The notes beneath the pieces were generated by a model that saw nothing but the letters and a program-made list of their open reading frames with translations, made no database searches and was not told where the DNA came from. Shown piece after piece: positions 13,591 to 25,500 of a DNA stretch of 64,000 bases. A program made the translations under genes and the position numbers. The stretch comes from Lineus longissimus (taxonomy: Eukaryota > Nemertea > Pilidiophora > Heteronemertea > Lineidae), in NCBI RefSeq assembly GCF_910592395.1, contig NC_088323.1, positions 3,162,001-3,226,000 on the forward strand. The letters run 5' to 3'. Within the stretch, counting starts at the first letter, position 1. Every line of letters begins with the position of its first letter.

Positions 13591-15249
13591 TTGTCTCGCA
13601 AGGCAGCAAACCTAAACAAAAGGACGGCATCGCTCTTAACAAAGGTATTGCCAACCGCAATATCGCGAATAAACATAGCCAATAGACAATGTTGACTGTG
13701 AGAAAGTGACTGTCAACGGCTAGTTGGGAAGATCAACAGTTTTCTATCACGCTGACTATTTGACTGATGTCACTGAGACGGTGTGCCTGGTGGGGAAACA
13801 TTTCATTATGGAATAACAACGGAAAAGGAGAGCAGGGGCGGGATGCAGTAGTATTACCCACTGTCGTACTACAACCCCCAATTAGACTGTATAGCGTTAC
13901 CTGCTCACGTCGGGAATCATTAATCCGGATATCCTCGAGAACATTTTCTGTTCAAAACAGTGAACGCATGGCAGGCTGATATTCTAATTCTGATATTCTA
14001 GCTGATTCCACATCATTATGTAGCGGTGTTCCGTTCTTTATATAAATTCTAATAACAATAGCTTATCATTGGACCGATAATTAACATAATTTAGCCTCCA
14101 CTACTATACTTCCACGACATTAAATTGACGTAGGTATCATATATACACAGTCATAGGAGAAGTGTATATTCAATCAGACATGTGCATCATGACATAGTAT
14201 TCGCCCACGATACGTTTACTTCGAGTCTCTATTCAATCCCGGCCGGCTTGAGCGAGGACTGTGTCAATAGACGACTTATTCCTCTCTGATGGTGGCATCT
14301 TTTGGTTCGGGAGCTATTCACAGAGCAATCAGAACAGTAAATCGACTTCTCAGCTTCCATTGGCAATTGTTTACATTGACCAACGTCTCTATCAATTTAC
14401 GCTTGAAACACTACGGATTCCGCATTGACAGCGGTCAAGGATAGATCTAGATGTCTCACTATGAAATGAATCTAGGTGCTAGCGAGCTAATCATTATGGC
14501 AGAGATTATCAGTAAATATTGGCCGGGGAGGGAGCTACCTGATTGGAAATATGTTTCTTCGTATTGTTTACACGTAGCAGCGTCTCTATCGCTTTACGCT
14601 TGGAAGACCACGGCACTAATGTAAGGGCCATAACGGCGAGCTTGATTACAACGACCCGAGCAAACTCGTTTCGTGGGGGTCGGTACGGCCTAATCCAGCA
14701 AGGGAAGATAAACGTAATGAAGACGTTAAGTGCAGTAGCACTTCGGTAGCAGTTTTTGCAAGGCAGAGGCAAGCCCAGCTATGAACGGATATTTGATTGT
14801 TCGGCGACAATGATATACCTGATATTCACCGGAACACAACGCGCTATCGTGCTAATCAAATAGAAACCCTCGCAGCGATGCAAAAGGACCTTACAATATC
14901 CAACCCTGGAGCATTAGCGATCACGTCAGAAGCTGGAAACTTGAAAACGTTCTCTGTTCTGGAAAGTAGCAAACGATGTGCACAGTTGGTATTATTCATG
15001 ATGTATAGGTTCTGATAAGATTAGTTCGATTTAGCAGGTTCTATATGTTTCTTTGAAGTTTGTGTAAAGTTACATCCTACTCTTTCGCAAGTTCTCACAC
15101 ATTTCAAGGACAATATCAATATCAACGTCGATATCAATTTCAATGTCAGTTTATTCTGATAAATTAATACCAATTGAGTTATTACGGAAGTCCAGCCATA
15201 AAATATCCTCATGTTATGATGTTTCTCATCACAAAGAATGTACTCCTCC
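13591..15249. other. Intergenic, no gene seen
   Basis: Only short ORFs of less than 90 codons. No domain, RNA gene or repeat was recognised. Confidence 0.55.
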
Positions 15250-16090
15250 ATCTAACATATTCTGCAATCACTTCAGCTTCCAGTATTAATGTTTGTCACG
15301 ATAGAAAAGTGGTAGGTGATGAAACATGTGCCGCGGATGACCGCAAGAAACAGTTAAGATTACTGCCTGAAATCAGGCATGAAGAAAAGATATCAATCCT
15401 ATTCGGCAATCAGAATTCCTGGTGGTACGTGCGTATGAATAAACCATGTGGTTGGTCAGTGAGGCGTTGTCAGAATCCCTTCAACATGTTCAAGATAGTT
15501 GTCCGTGTATATTTGTATGGGCGTATGTGTGTGTTGGTAGAGGCAGTTCATTCTGCAGTTGAGGTCAGAATCCCTTGCAAGATGTTGGGCAAAACCACAT
15601 ATATATTTTGAGTGTGTGGGTATAGTGGCAGTCTCTGCTGCAGTTGAGGTAAAAATCCCTTATTTTATGCTCTCCTTGTGTTTTTTGAGTGTACTATTTA
15701 TTGTAAGAATATTGTAATGCCATTTTGGATTTCCTTTTTTAATCTCAGCAGTGTTATCATCAGAACTCGAACTGGAAATTACAACGGACAAAAGTAATGG
15801 GTAAAAACAGTGAGCCGCGGTTGTCCACAAGAAAGATATTACCAACAGAACTCAGGCGTGAAGAAATCACATCAATCAAATTAAGCAATCTGATTGCAGA
15901 ATCCCTCGTTGTACGTGCGTATGAATAAAAATGTGTCTGGGTCGGCGGTCTCGTTTGGAGTGTAGGTCAAAATCCTTGACAAGATGCCAGAAAAAAAACA
16001 ATATCACAGTATTGCCCTCGTATTATCAGGATATTTTAATTGCTTTCTCATATTTTTATCTGAGCAATGTTGTCATCAAAATTAGAACAT
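15250..16090. repeat. Degenerate local duplication array
   Basis: Several blocks recur in the same order. CAGGCATGAAGAAAAGATATC and TACGTGCGTATGAATAAA at about 15,375-15,442 match CAGGCGTGAAGAAATCACATC and TACGTGCGTATGAATAAA at about 15,855-15,928. GTTGAGGTCAGAATCCCTTG-like blocks recur near 15,465, 15,560 and 15,645. A TCTCAGCAGTGTTATCATCA block near 15,745 recurs as TCTGAGCAATGTTGTCATCA near 16,060. This looks like an old tandem duplication with a unit of several hundred bp plus a shorter internal repeat. A 145-codon ORF overlapping it (15,174-15,611) is not convincing as a gene. Confidence 0.65.
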
Positions 16091-16569
16091 AAAAGTGCTT
16101 TGAGAAGCTCAGAGAACCATTTACAGCTTTTATTTACTCTAATGTACGCCACTCTCCCTGTTATGAAACACTTCTTTCATGTTCTTGTATTATTTGTCAG
16201 CACAGGCTCAGGAGGAGATTGATGGGGTACTGTTTGAACTATGTGTTAATTGACTTTCCTACATAGGTTGGCAAATTGCATATTAAAAATTTGTAATGCA
16301 CCCTTCTTTGTAACGCACCCTTGCACTTCTATTGTACCTTATGAGTACGAAATAAACGTATATATTAAGCCTTTGTAATCTGACATTGGTTACATTGTTC
16401 ACCGAGTTGAATAGGGCATTATAAATCACACCTGCGAGTTGAATGGGACATCATAAACGATTAATAGGACTTATGTAACTGACTTCGGACTGTTCGTGTT
16501 GATGTGTACCGGCTGAAACACGCAGTGTAAGGCGGTGCATGGTGCTTTGTGTGCAATCAGTTCGTGTTG
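16091..16569. other. Intergenic, no gene seen
   Basis: AT-rich spacer between the degenerate duplication and the minisatellite. Nothing recognised. Confidence 0.55.
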
Positions 16570-17045
16570 GTATATCTTGGCATTGCGGCAACCGGATCTT
16601 GTTGTGTGCGAGGACCTTGAGCGCTAGCTGTGAGCTGGTCTGTACTGGCATTGCTGCAACTGGATCTTGCTGTGTGCGATGACCTTGAGCGCTAGCTGTG
16701 AGCTGGTCTGTCCTGGATTGCTTCAACTGGATCTTGCTGTGTGCGATGAGCTTGAGCGCTAGCTGTGAGCTGGTCTGTCTTGCCATTGCTGCAACTGGAT
16801 CTTGTTGTGTGCGATGAGCGCTAGCTGTGAGCTGGTCTTGGCATTGCTACAAGGCGGATCTTTTTGTGAGCGGGGACTCTTAGGACAAGGTGTCTGCTAG
16901 TCTATCCTGGCATTGCTGCCACCGAATCCTATTCTTTGCGGTGATTTTTGGATTTGCTGGTCTATCTTGCGATTACTGTCACTGAATTCTGTTGTCTCCG
17001 GGTACGCTTTAGATCAGCTGTGTGTTGGTCTATCTTGGCATTGAT
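16570..17045 (+). repeat. ~68-bp minisatellite, 7+ units
   Basis: Unit starts of the TGGCATTGCTGCAACTGGAT type lie near 16,578, 16,646, 16,714, 16,781, 16,839, 16,908, 16,968 and 17,036, giving unit lengths of 58-69 bp. Each unit continues through TTGTGTGCGATGA and AGCGCTAGCTGTGAGCTGGT. The first four units are very similar (one is internally shortened by about 9 bp); the last three are strongly diverged. A 111-codon minus-strand ORF over the array is a by-product of the repeat. Confidence 0.9.
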
Positions 17046-20000
17046 GCTCAGTGCTGTTTGGAGAGTGTCTGACTGATTGTTGGAGTGCTGATAACGGGTG
17101 TCGCGCAAAGACATTTCGCGGTTCGGTAGAAGATGTGTTGTTGTGTCGTGTCGAGAAGTTTGCCTTCTTCCTGCTTTTGTTTCAGAGTCTGCTGAGTTGG
17201 TTCAACTAAGATTGTACATCGGGAGAACTATGATGTGTCGGTAGGACCGACGGAACTGATTAATCGAACTACTATTAATTTCATATACTAGTATATTGTT
17301 TGTATTGTACTATTTGATTTATCTAAAATAAAAATTTCAAATGCACCTTCTGCGTTATTTTTACTTTTGTTCTTCTGACCGGCCCCTGTCCGTGTCTATT
17401 CTCGCCACAAATCTCGCTCCGTCACACTGTTGCTGTGACGATGATGTCCATTTAAGAATTACCAGGGCCGGCTGTTCGAAAAGCTTTGCGACCAACTTAA
17501 TGCTAACTTCAACCTTCCAATTAACACTGTTCAGCCGATGGTATATGTTGAACCATGCTCTCGTTTGGCGCATCTCATGCTAGTATTGGTAACCATAAGT
17601 GATGTGACTATTGAAGTTATGGTTAATGCAATGTTCACGTTCCATGTCCCTTGTCCATTGCATGTTAAAGTGAGGCTTCTTTGCAGCAGCCATTAGTTTA
17701 TTAATAGCGAGCTTTAGAGTCGCGGAAGCCATTAGGAGGCTGATTGTGTAACGGTGGTAATATCCCAGCGGTAAAAGTGCTGTTGTTGAGACGATATTTA
17801 GAGGGGACTTTAAGGTCAAAGCTGACAATAGTCTTGACTGAGATGTGTACTTTAGTTGCGCCTGAAGTGCAAGAAGGTCATTATTTTGTTCAGCTTTTTC
17901 CCCAGATTATTAGAGTAATGGTTTATCGAGCTTGCATTAAGCATGATGAAAAACCTAACTGCAATAGAGCAGAAGGGACGAATGTGCTCGAAGGTGTTAA
18001 TTAACGTCACTTCGAAGTTGCAAAAGATTAGGAAAGGCTGGAGTGACAGAAAGTCTAATAAACCACGTACAGCGATGATGAAATGAAATGCCATGTCAGT
18101 CGTTGCGCAAATACATAAATTTGCTGATAGATAATCATCCTGTCTTCGTTTATGTGGTGTATTTGTGGTGAATATGGTGAGGATTTTTTATGCAGTAAGC
18201 CATTCTTCTTGCAACAACAACCGCCACTAGTTACAGAAAAGATCAAACAATCGTCAAAGAAAATGTCTTCCACATATACCTTATGGAACGCGAAACCTCT
18301 CATAGAAGGAGAAATTGTCATCATGTATAAACGTATATTACTTGAATACTACCCTATGATTGCGTATAACATACCATAATCGTGTTGACACCCCGTCTCC
18401 CGTATATAATTTCACTCTTTCTTTGTTGATTTCGCTCTGTTTTTTTATCTTCACAAAGCATCTGATGTGCCTTAAGCAGTCATATTGTGGTGCTCCTCTT
18501 GCATGTAATGATTAGCTCTTTCAAGATACCGGTATGCTGCTTTTACCATCTCAACAACCAATACCTTTCCCATTTTTTTACTCATCTTTTTGCTGTTATC
18601 ATCAATGCTCGTGTACTTGTCTATGTTTCATCTTCACTTCGGTTACGTTTGACACACTTTATTCGTAGTTTATAAACATATTTCAACAATTGCAAGTAAA
18701 GATCGAGGCTCGTGCTCGTGACTAACGGTATCGAACTCGACAGTCCTGCCCAGGTAAATAAATCGGTACCGGTCAAAACGTTTGGTCTGTGTTGCTGATT
18801 GAGCAGCTCATCTGACTTCACGGATGAACCTTTGTACTTCTGTAACATCTGTTTGGCCCATGTACCTGCTGACGGGGGCTGATGGACAACTTCATTTAGA
18901 CACGAACAATTCCATTAATATCCAAAACACAACATCAGTGTTGTCAGATTCCATCTAATGATGATAGATTTCTACCCAGGGTAGCGCAGACAGGATTAGA
19001 GAGAGGAGTGCTTTCTGATATTGGCATGTGTTGTCTCGTGCATAAAAATAGATATTGTCGACCAGGGATAGGATGCCTGACCAGTGTTACATGACCGTAT
19101 CAACTTCTATAAGAATGTTGAAAGTAGTCCTTTTAGCGCTATAGCCTATATCTCAGTTAGTATATCTTGTAATTTGAACAATCTATCCCTGGCCCTTAAC
19201 CAAACTGGGGTTGATTAGATGTTAGTAACTCAGAGTTTGAAGGAGGAACGTGAAGATATCGCTATCATGGCTATTTGCCCACCCCACCCCATGTAATGCT
19301 TTCCAACTCCTGCTGCAGCCTGGATAAAATACCCTATCAGGTCACGGGTTCCTTGCTGTCTAGGTTACAAAATCTCGCGTCACTCTGCATTAGCCTAAAG
19401 CTACACTAGTAATTATCTCACCGCTGGGGAACGGGAGCTAATTGAGAAAGCACATGGTAAGCTATTACTGCTATTAACACTTAGATGACCTCTGGCCCTT
19501 GTTAAAGGAAAACTATCGCTAATAATTTGGCGATTGGCGGAGGAAAGCTGCAACCATTTGCGTTGCTTTAAGGAAACAGTTTCGCGTATAGTGTCTGGCG
19601 CGACAGACTTGCTAATGGAGGATACGGCATGCGACTCGGGGGTAACAAACAAAGTTGGGCTAGGCGGATAATTGATAGGAGGGAATCAGGACGACTTTAT
19701 TCGATTGGACACCACCTGAGGCCAGTGTACTCGACCAAATAACCAGCCAATATAAGTATCTATTTGCGTCGATTTCACCGCGGGTTGGTCTGCCATATCT
19801 GTGGCAAAATATTCAGATCCACATTCGAATTCGCGTAGTTCAGATCAATGAAAGCTGAACTTCACAGTCAACTGGTAATTTGCGCACTGGAGCCGCGAAC
19901 AATGCAGGTATCAATCTAACAATCGAACAATCTCATTTGGAAATTGTTTCTCAATGATTGGCAACAATGTCTCCATGTAATATCTGAATTATATCTTTGT

Positions 20001-21782
20001 ATTTTTTCCCAAGGATTTTTGTAAGAAATCGAGGAAATGTTCCTAAAAATAAGAAAGACATGGCTATCATTCTGCACGGTGTGATCAGGTGACTTGGTCA
20101 AGGGTAATAGAATACCAATTCGGAAGAGATCACCTGGCTAATGAGCCTCGTTACTTTTTCATTTAAAACCTGCTGCTAACCAGTAATCACGAGAGGATTT
20201 TGAAGATTTTTTTCACATCATCAATTAGTACTGGGGAAAAAAAATTTAAAAGCGGCGTATATCGTCTGGTATCTTTGGCCATTAGAAAAAGCTCTAGTAG
20301 CATGTCAAATGGTTGTAAATCTGTCTTCTATGGACATCTCGTGTTTTGACCTGGTCTCACATGATCAATCGAGTTAAATGTAAAACGCCTTGTTGCTTAT
20401 CTCAACATGAGCACGTTTGCTATATTGCTATATGTTTGCTACTCCCCCATTGCATACATCTCAAATGTTTCTTGCACACGAAACCACCACAACAATATAA
20501 TAGTAAAACTACACCTACATGGCATAGATCACGTTTTGTCATACTGATAGTCTTGTGATATCAAGCTAGCGCGCTCTTCATAATATCATATGGCTGGTTT
20601 TCTTAGAGAATCTTTTTCTCGACTATACATACATGGCAACAATTGAATCATCGCAGCCCCAGGCACTTCTTCCTAGATGATAATTTTCTTTTCATTATTC
20701 TTTTGGTGCTGCCTTCTTCAGACGCATCCTCGGGGAGCTTGTTCCGTGTGGTAATAGAAAACTTTCTAATTAAATATAACTTGACACATGTGGGTGATGT
20801 TTTTTTTTTGGTACTTGTGATAATACTCAAGCTTCAACGGTTTCCATGCAGAGGGTGACTTTTTTGCTGTGTATTGTTTACGGAACTCATCAAACACCTC
20901 CGTTGGAGTCTCTTTTGTGTAAGATAGTACATATTTAGAGAATCTTTTCAACATGCTCTTCTAGCGTTGGCTCTGTGATGTAATTGCTGGTGTAATTGTC
21001 AATGATAGGCGACGCAGCATGTTCTCCCGGCTCAAAAATTGAGGATGACTCAGTTTGAAGATGGTTGTTGAAAATTGCAATATTTCTGTATTTTCAGGAC
21101 AATATTTCCTTTTAACTTTACCTGATTCCAGCGTGTTTTTGACGAGTAATTTAAGTCAAACTTCTGTTCTGTGATGTATACAAATGTTTGTCGAAACATT
21201 TGTGTGTAGTTAGTGATTGGGAATGATTGCAACACATTGCCCCATTCTCATGATAAAACTGCAAAATCCGTCGCCTACTCTCTAAAAAAAACAAATATAA
21301 GATATCTAGCGACGCGTAACCAATGGAAACCAACATTTATCAGCCGTAACACTTAGCTCATCTATAGAAAATGCTGGCCGTTGTCCTTAGATAATGCGGA
21401 TAAAATCTATTGTTTGCAAGTGAGGGTCAGCTACATTTTGGTCCTCCTGAGAATATTTTCAGTTTTGAGCTAAGTTCAACTATGAACATCATCTAAGGTT
21501 ACGGAAAAACTTTAAAATAATTGACTAATAGGTTGTGCACAGCGGCTCAAAAGAACGTTGACATTTACTTCTGGAAAGGCCTTTAATCTCGCATCAAATA
21601 AGCTCATCAGCGTCTGTATCATATCTCCAACCTAGTGGATTAGGTAATGAATCTAACAATCAGAAGATTTCAGAGATCAAATGAGAGATTTCCCCGTAGC
21701 TTTTAGCTTTATTGGTAAGAGAATCAAGCTCACTTGACTTTGCCCAAGGGTAGACTCGGTTGAAGATCGGAGTCATCAGCCT
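17046..21782. other. Intergenic, no gene seen
   Basis: 4.7 kb with many short ORFs on both strands (up to about 89 codons). None is supported by a family signature or by splice-phase linkage. No RNA gene was recognised. Confidence 0.5.
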
Positions 21783-22008
21783 TGTTGACTCCATACAGTT
21801 ATGTCAGTAGCGAAGCTTGAGTAGCAGCGCCATCAAGTCAAATATAAGAAATCAGATGCTTCCACTAAAGGTTGGACTGGGAACCTAATAGACAGTGTTG
21901 ACTCTATCCCAGTAGTCATGTCAGTTGCAACTCGATTAGAAGCTCCTTCAAGTCCAGTTCAGAGTCAGATGTTTTGCTGAATGTGTGAAAGGTGGGGCCG
22001 AGTCACAG
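21783..22008 (+). repeat. Diverged two-copy tandem repeat, ~113 bp period
   Basis: TGTTGACTCCATACAG...GTTATGTCAGTAGC at 21,783 recurs as TGTTGACTCTATCCCAG...GTCATGTCAGTTGC at 21,896. Both copies are followed by a CATCAAGTC/CTTCAAGTC block, CAGATGCTT/CAGATGTTT, and AGGTTGGACTGGG/AGGTGGGGCCGAG. The copies are clearly related but old. The repeat lies 0.5 kb upstream of the class B GPCR first coding exon. Confidence 0.7.
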
Positions 22009-22502
22009 GGTCACTGCCCATGTCTACCAAGGAACTACTTCACAATTGTTTGATCGACAGTTCTATAGATATCACTGGGATGGTCACAGTTCATAACAGG
22101 TTCGTCTTGAAGTAGAACTGCACATCTTATCCCTTAATGGGTATAAGTTCAAGGTTAAGGTTTTGACTGATAAAGGATGAAGTGTTTACGACTCTTAAAT
22201 AAATCTGATGGCGGTTGAAGGCTGACATTTATGACGAACTCACCAACGAAGGCAGAGCTCAAACGATCGGAAGTGTTTTCGGAGACCATGCCTAAATTGG
22301 CGGTCGGAACCCTGTGGGACATGGCCGGGCAAGTATACCTGCCTGATGGTGTCAGACGATTACAGATAGGGCATCACTGCTGTGGTGTTGTTGCTACAAG
22401 TTCAGATCGTCTCGATTTGCACGGTGGCAAAAGGTCCGAAGGAGCCGCTTTTCACTTTGGGTAAAATCAGGGGTGAAAAATGCGAGAGTGTGTTTTTAAA
22501 TC

Positions 22503-25500
22503 ATGGTATACGAAGATGTATCAATGATCCAGTTGAAATTGCTGGCGTCTATGGCATTCACCTTAGCGTTGTGCAATACACACTGCATTACGGGGAACCA
22601 TTTCCATCTATCATGCCATCAAAAGACACTTACTTTTCGGTCAAACTACGATTTATTTCCGTGTGCGCAAACTTGTCAAGAATATATCCGGAACCACCAT
22701 CCACAAATAGCCTGTTCGCGTGTGTCATACAATTTTCTCAAACAGCCTGCACCTGAGCTGAGTACGCCTTCCTGTAAGTTTGATTTTGATTATGATTTAT
22801 AAAGGCAGCAGCGCTTACCAGCGATGTGAAAGGGGATACAGGCGATTCTTTAGCATAACGTCATCAGGTGTTCTGCTGTGGGATAATTCAGCCGATTCCG
22901 CTAAGCATTTTGCTGCTGCGGTGACCAGTTCCAGTCCATCGATTATTTGGTAAATCTCACCCACGCGCTGATGCGTGCGGTGAACGACACTTCCAATATC
23001 AGCCAACCGTGGTTATTTGCCTACACCAACTATTCTCTCGCGTCGAACGTAGCATATGCCATTGCACAACACTAGTGGAGTTTTACCACCGATATTGTAA
23101 CTCGTAGCTATTGCATGCAGTTTTGGCCTATTACAATACGTAGTACCAAAATCAGCATAGAGGCTCAGCTGATATCATTCGAACAATCGGTCCCACTGGC
23201 ACGATTAAGTTACAGCAAGATTTAGAAAATGACAAATTATCGCAAAGCATTCCTCACTCAAGTGATGATGTTACCTGAACATGACACCTGTGCATTGATA
23301 TTATTTAACGTTGGGCTATAAACCCACACAATATTTCGCAAGTTTGCATTGCAGACGAATGGTGGTAGATAGGAGAAAGAATTGAAATTACAGGCACCTA
23401 AAAAATTACAAGAAGCAATCAATGTTACTCAATGAAACCCCTTGCTCCATTGTGTTCTACCAGTTGTGGCTTTGTAAGCCAGCAGTTATCCCTTGGGCTG
23501 TTTTGCCTGTGACTTTCCACCATTGGCCTTTACGTCGTTGTTGCTTCCAAACAAACCCCTTTGTCGAGTCGAGGTGAATTGGATGGAGCTCAGTTCAATA
23601 TTTCACCGATATAACAAGCACTTAAGCCCGCGCAGACCAAGCCGGCGTAAGGAGCCTCATTAATCATTAAGAAACACTAGTCAGCCATGTCTGACATCCC
23701 GTGGGCTGACTTGCAAGACAACATGCAATCTAAAGACCATTAAACTATAAAATGATATAAATTGTTAAGGGAGACTCACGGGTGCATTCCAATGAATGTT
23801 CTCTTACAGATTCTTTTCAATCACGAAACTTCGACAGTCACCATCTTGTTAATATCTACTGGGGAGTCGCTTGGTACACTCCGACAAATTGCTTGTAGAC
23901 TTTCAGGATTTTTAATGAGAACAACCTTTTGCAAACTATGAATTCTTCACGGTCACACCAACCCCTATTCCGACAAGGATGCAATTTTGAAAACGTTTTC
24001 ACGTTAGGATATCAATTGATGATGCCCCCTGTCTATGATCCGTAGCAATCCCTGTGGATGGCAGAGGAACATTCCCACAATTCTTGTAACTCAGACATAC
24101 TGATTGCCATCAAACCAATACTGTTACCATCTCATCATTATCGTATATATATTTCGTGTGAATCTGCCTGATCATTATCACAAGTATGAAAGTTCTCATG
24201 AGTAGGGACAAAACTTTCCTCACACAGACTTATTACCATTTAGACAACTCTCCAGCGTATCACCGTCGAGGAACAAAGCACATGAGGACTAGTTAGGCAG
24301 GCGCGAATCCCCGATACACAGAAGTCTCATTACCTGAGAAACGTTGTATGAATAGTAACAAATTGCCATAGAGCAGTTAAAATCATGTCCCCTCATACAC
24401 AAAGAAGGGACTTAGCGAGTAATTTTCGGAGTGGCTTCGTGTTAAATCAGTAGGAAGATATTTCGGTAAACGTGTTGACGTGGCATCCAAAAGTTCGAGT
24501 CTCCCTTTGATTACGTGGAAGATTGTGATGGGATAGAGAAGATCATAAAGGGATAGAGAAGGTCGTCCGTGACGGGATAAAGAGAATGCCTTGTTAACGG
24601 CCGCTGGATTGAATCTCAAGAGACAATAATTCATCCACTCACAGCAAGGCTCAGTTTCGAGGGCATTTTATTTCCTCAATTCATTATAAATGAAAATCGT
24701 AGAAAATATTGCTAATTCGAAAGACCAAACATTTCGTTATCAGCCCCAAATAAAAATCTTGATTTTTCTGAAAATATTTTTACAATCGCAAAAATAAATA
24801 TGCGAAAATTTGGTAGATAACAGTACTTGCCTTATTTTTATGATTCTAATATTTCTCTTCATTCTTATCTTTGCAGGCGGTGGCCTCCACTGCAGTGCGG
24901 CCTGGGACACCTTTATATGTTGGCCATCTACTCCAGCCAACACAACGTTATACCGTCCATGTCCTCCAAACTTTGGATTCAATTCATCAGGTAATAAAGA
25001 GATCATCTCAGAACTGCTAGATGCCATGATAGCTTTTCATCTCTGATCCCCCCCCCCCCCTCCACACACACAAAAATTACGAAACAAAACCAAGTATTTC
25101 TCTTAATTTTTATGTTATCAGGAAGTTTGAAAACACTATAGTGTGAGGGAAATGGAAACCCCCCCCCCCCCCTCCCCAGATCTAAGCATTTCATCTGTCA
25201 TGCCATCAAGCTATTTTGATACGATCTCCAAAAGTCATTCAAAGTTTCCATACAGACGCCGTATACGACAGCTAATTCGTCTTGAGGAAACTTTCATCAA
25301 AATGTACCTTCAAAACGTAATTGCCTGTAAGTCCCGCAAAGTCACCCCTAATGACTGTAGCTTCACGCCATAACCGTATAGACCAAGATAAGTAGCCAAG
25401 TGGGTGTTGTATATCACCACACTAAGTTCTGCTCGTTTGCGAGCTGACTTTAAACAGATACAATTTGTGTACGAAAAGCTGTGGGATGTGCCTTTATATC

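Noticed and set aside
16451-16786. 111-codon minus-strand ORF with repeated QTSSQLALK
   Set aside because: It is produced by the 68-bp minisatellite; period near a multiple of three keeps it open and there is no flanking gene structure.
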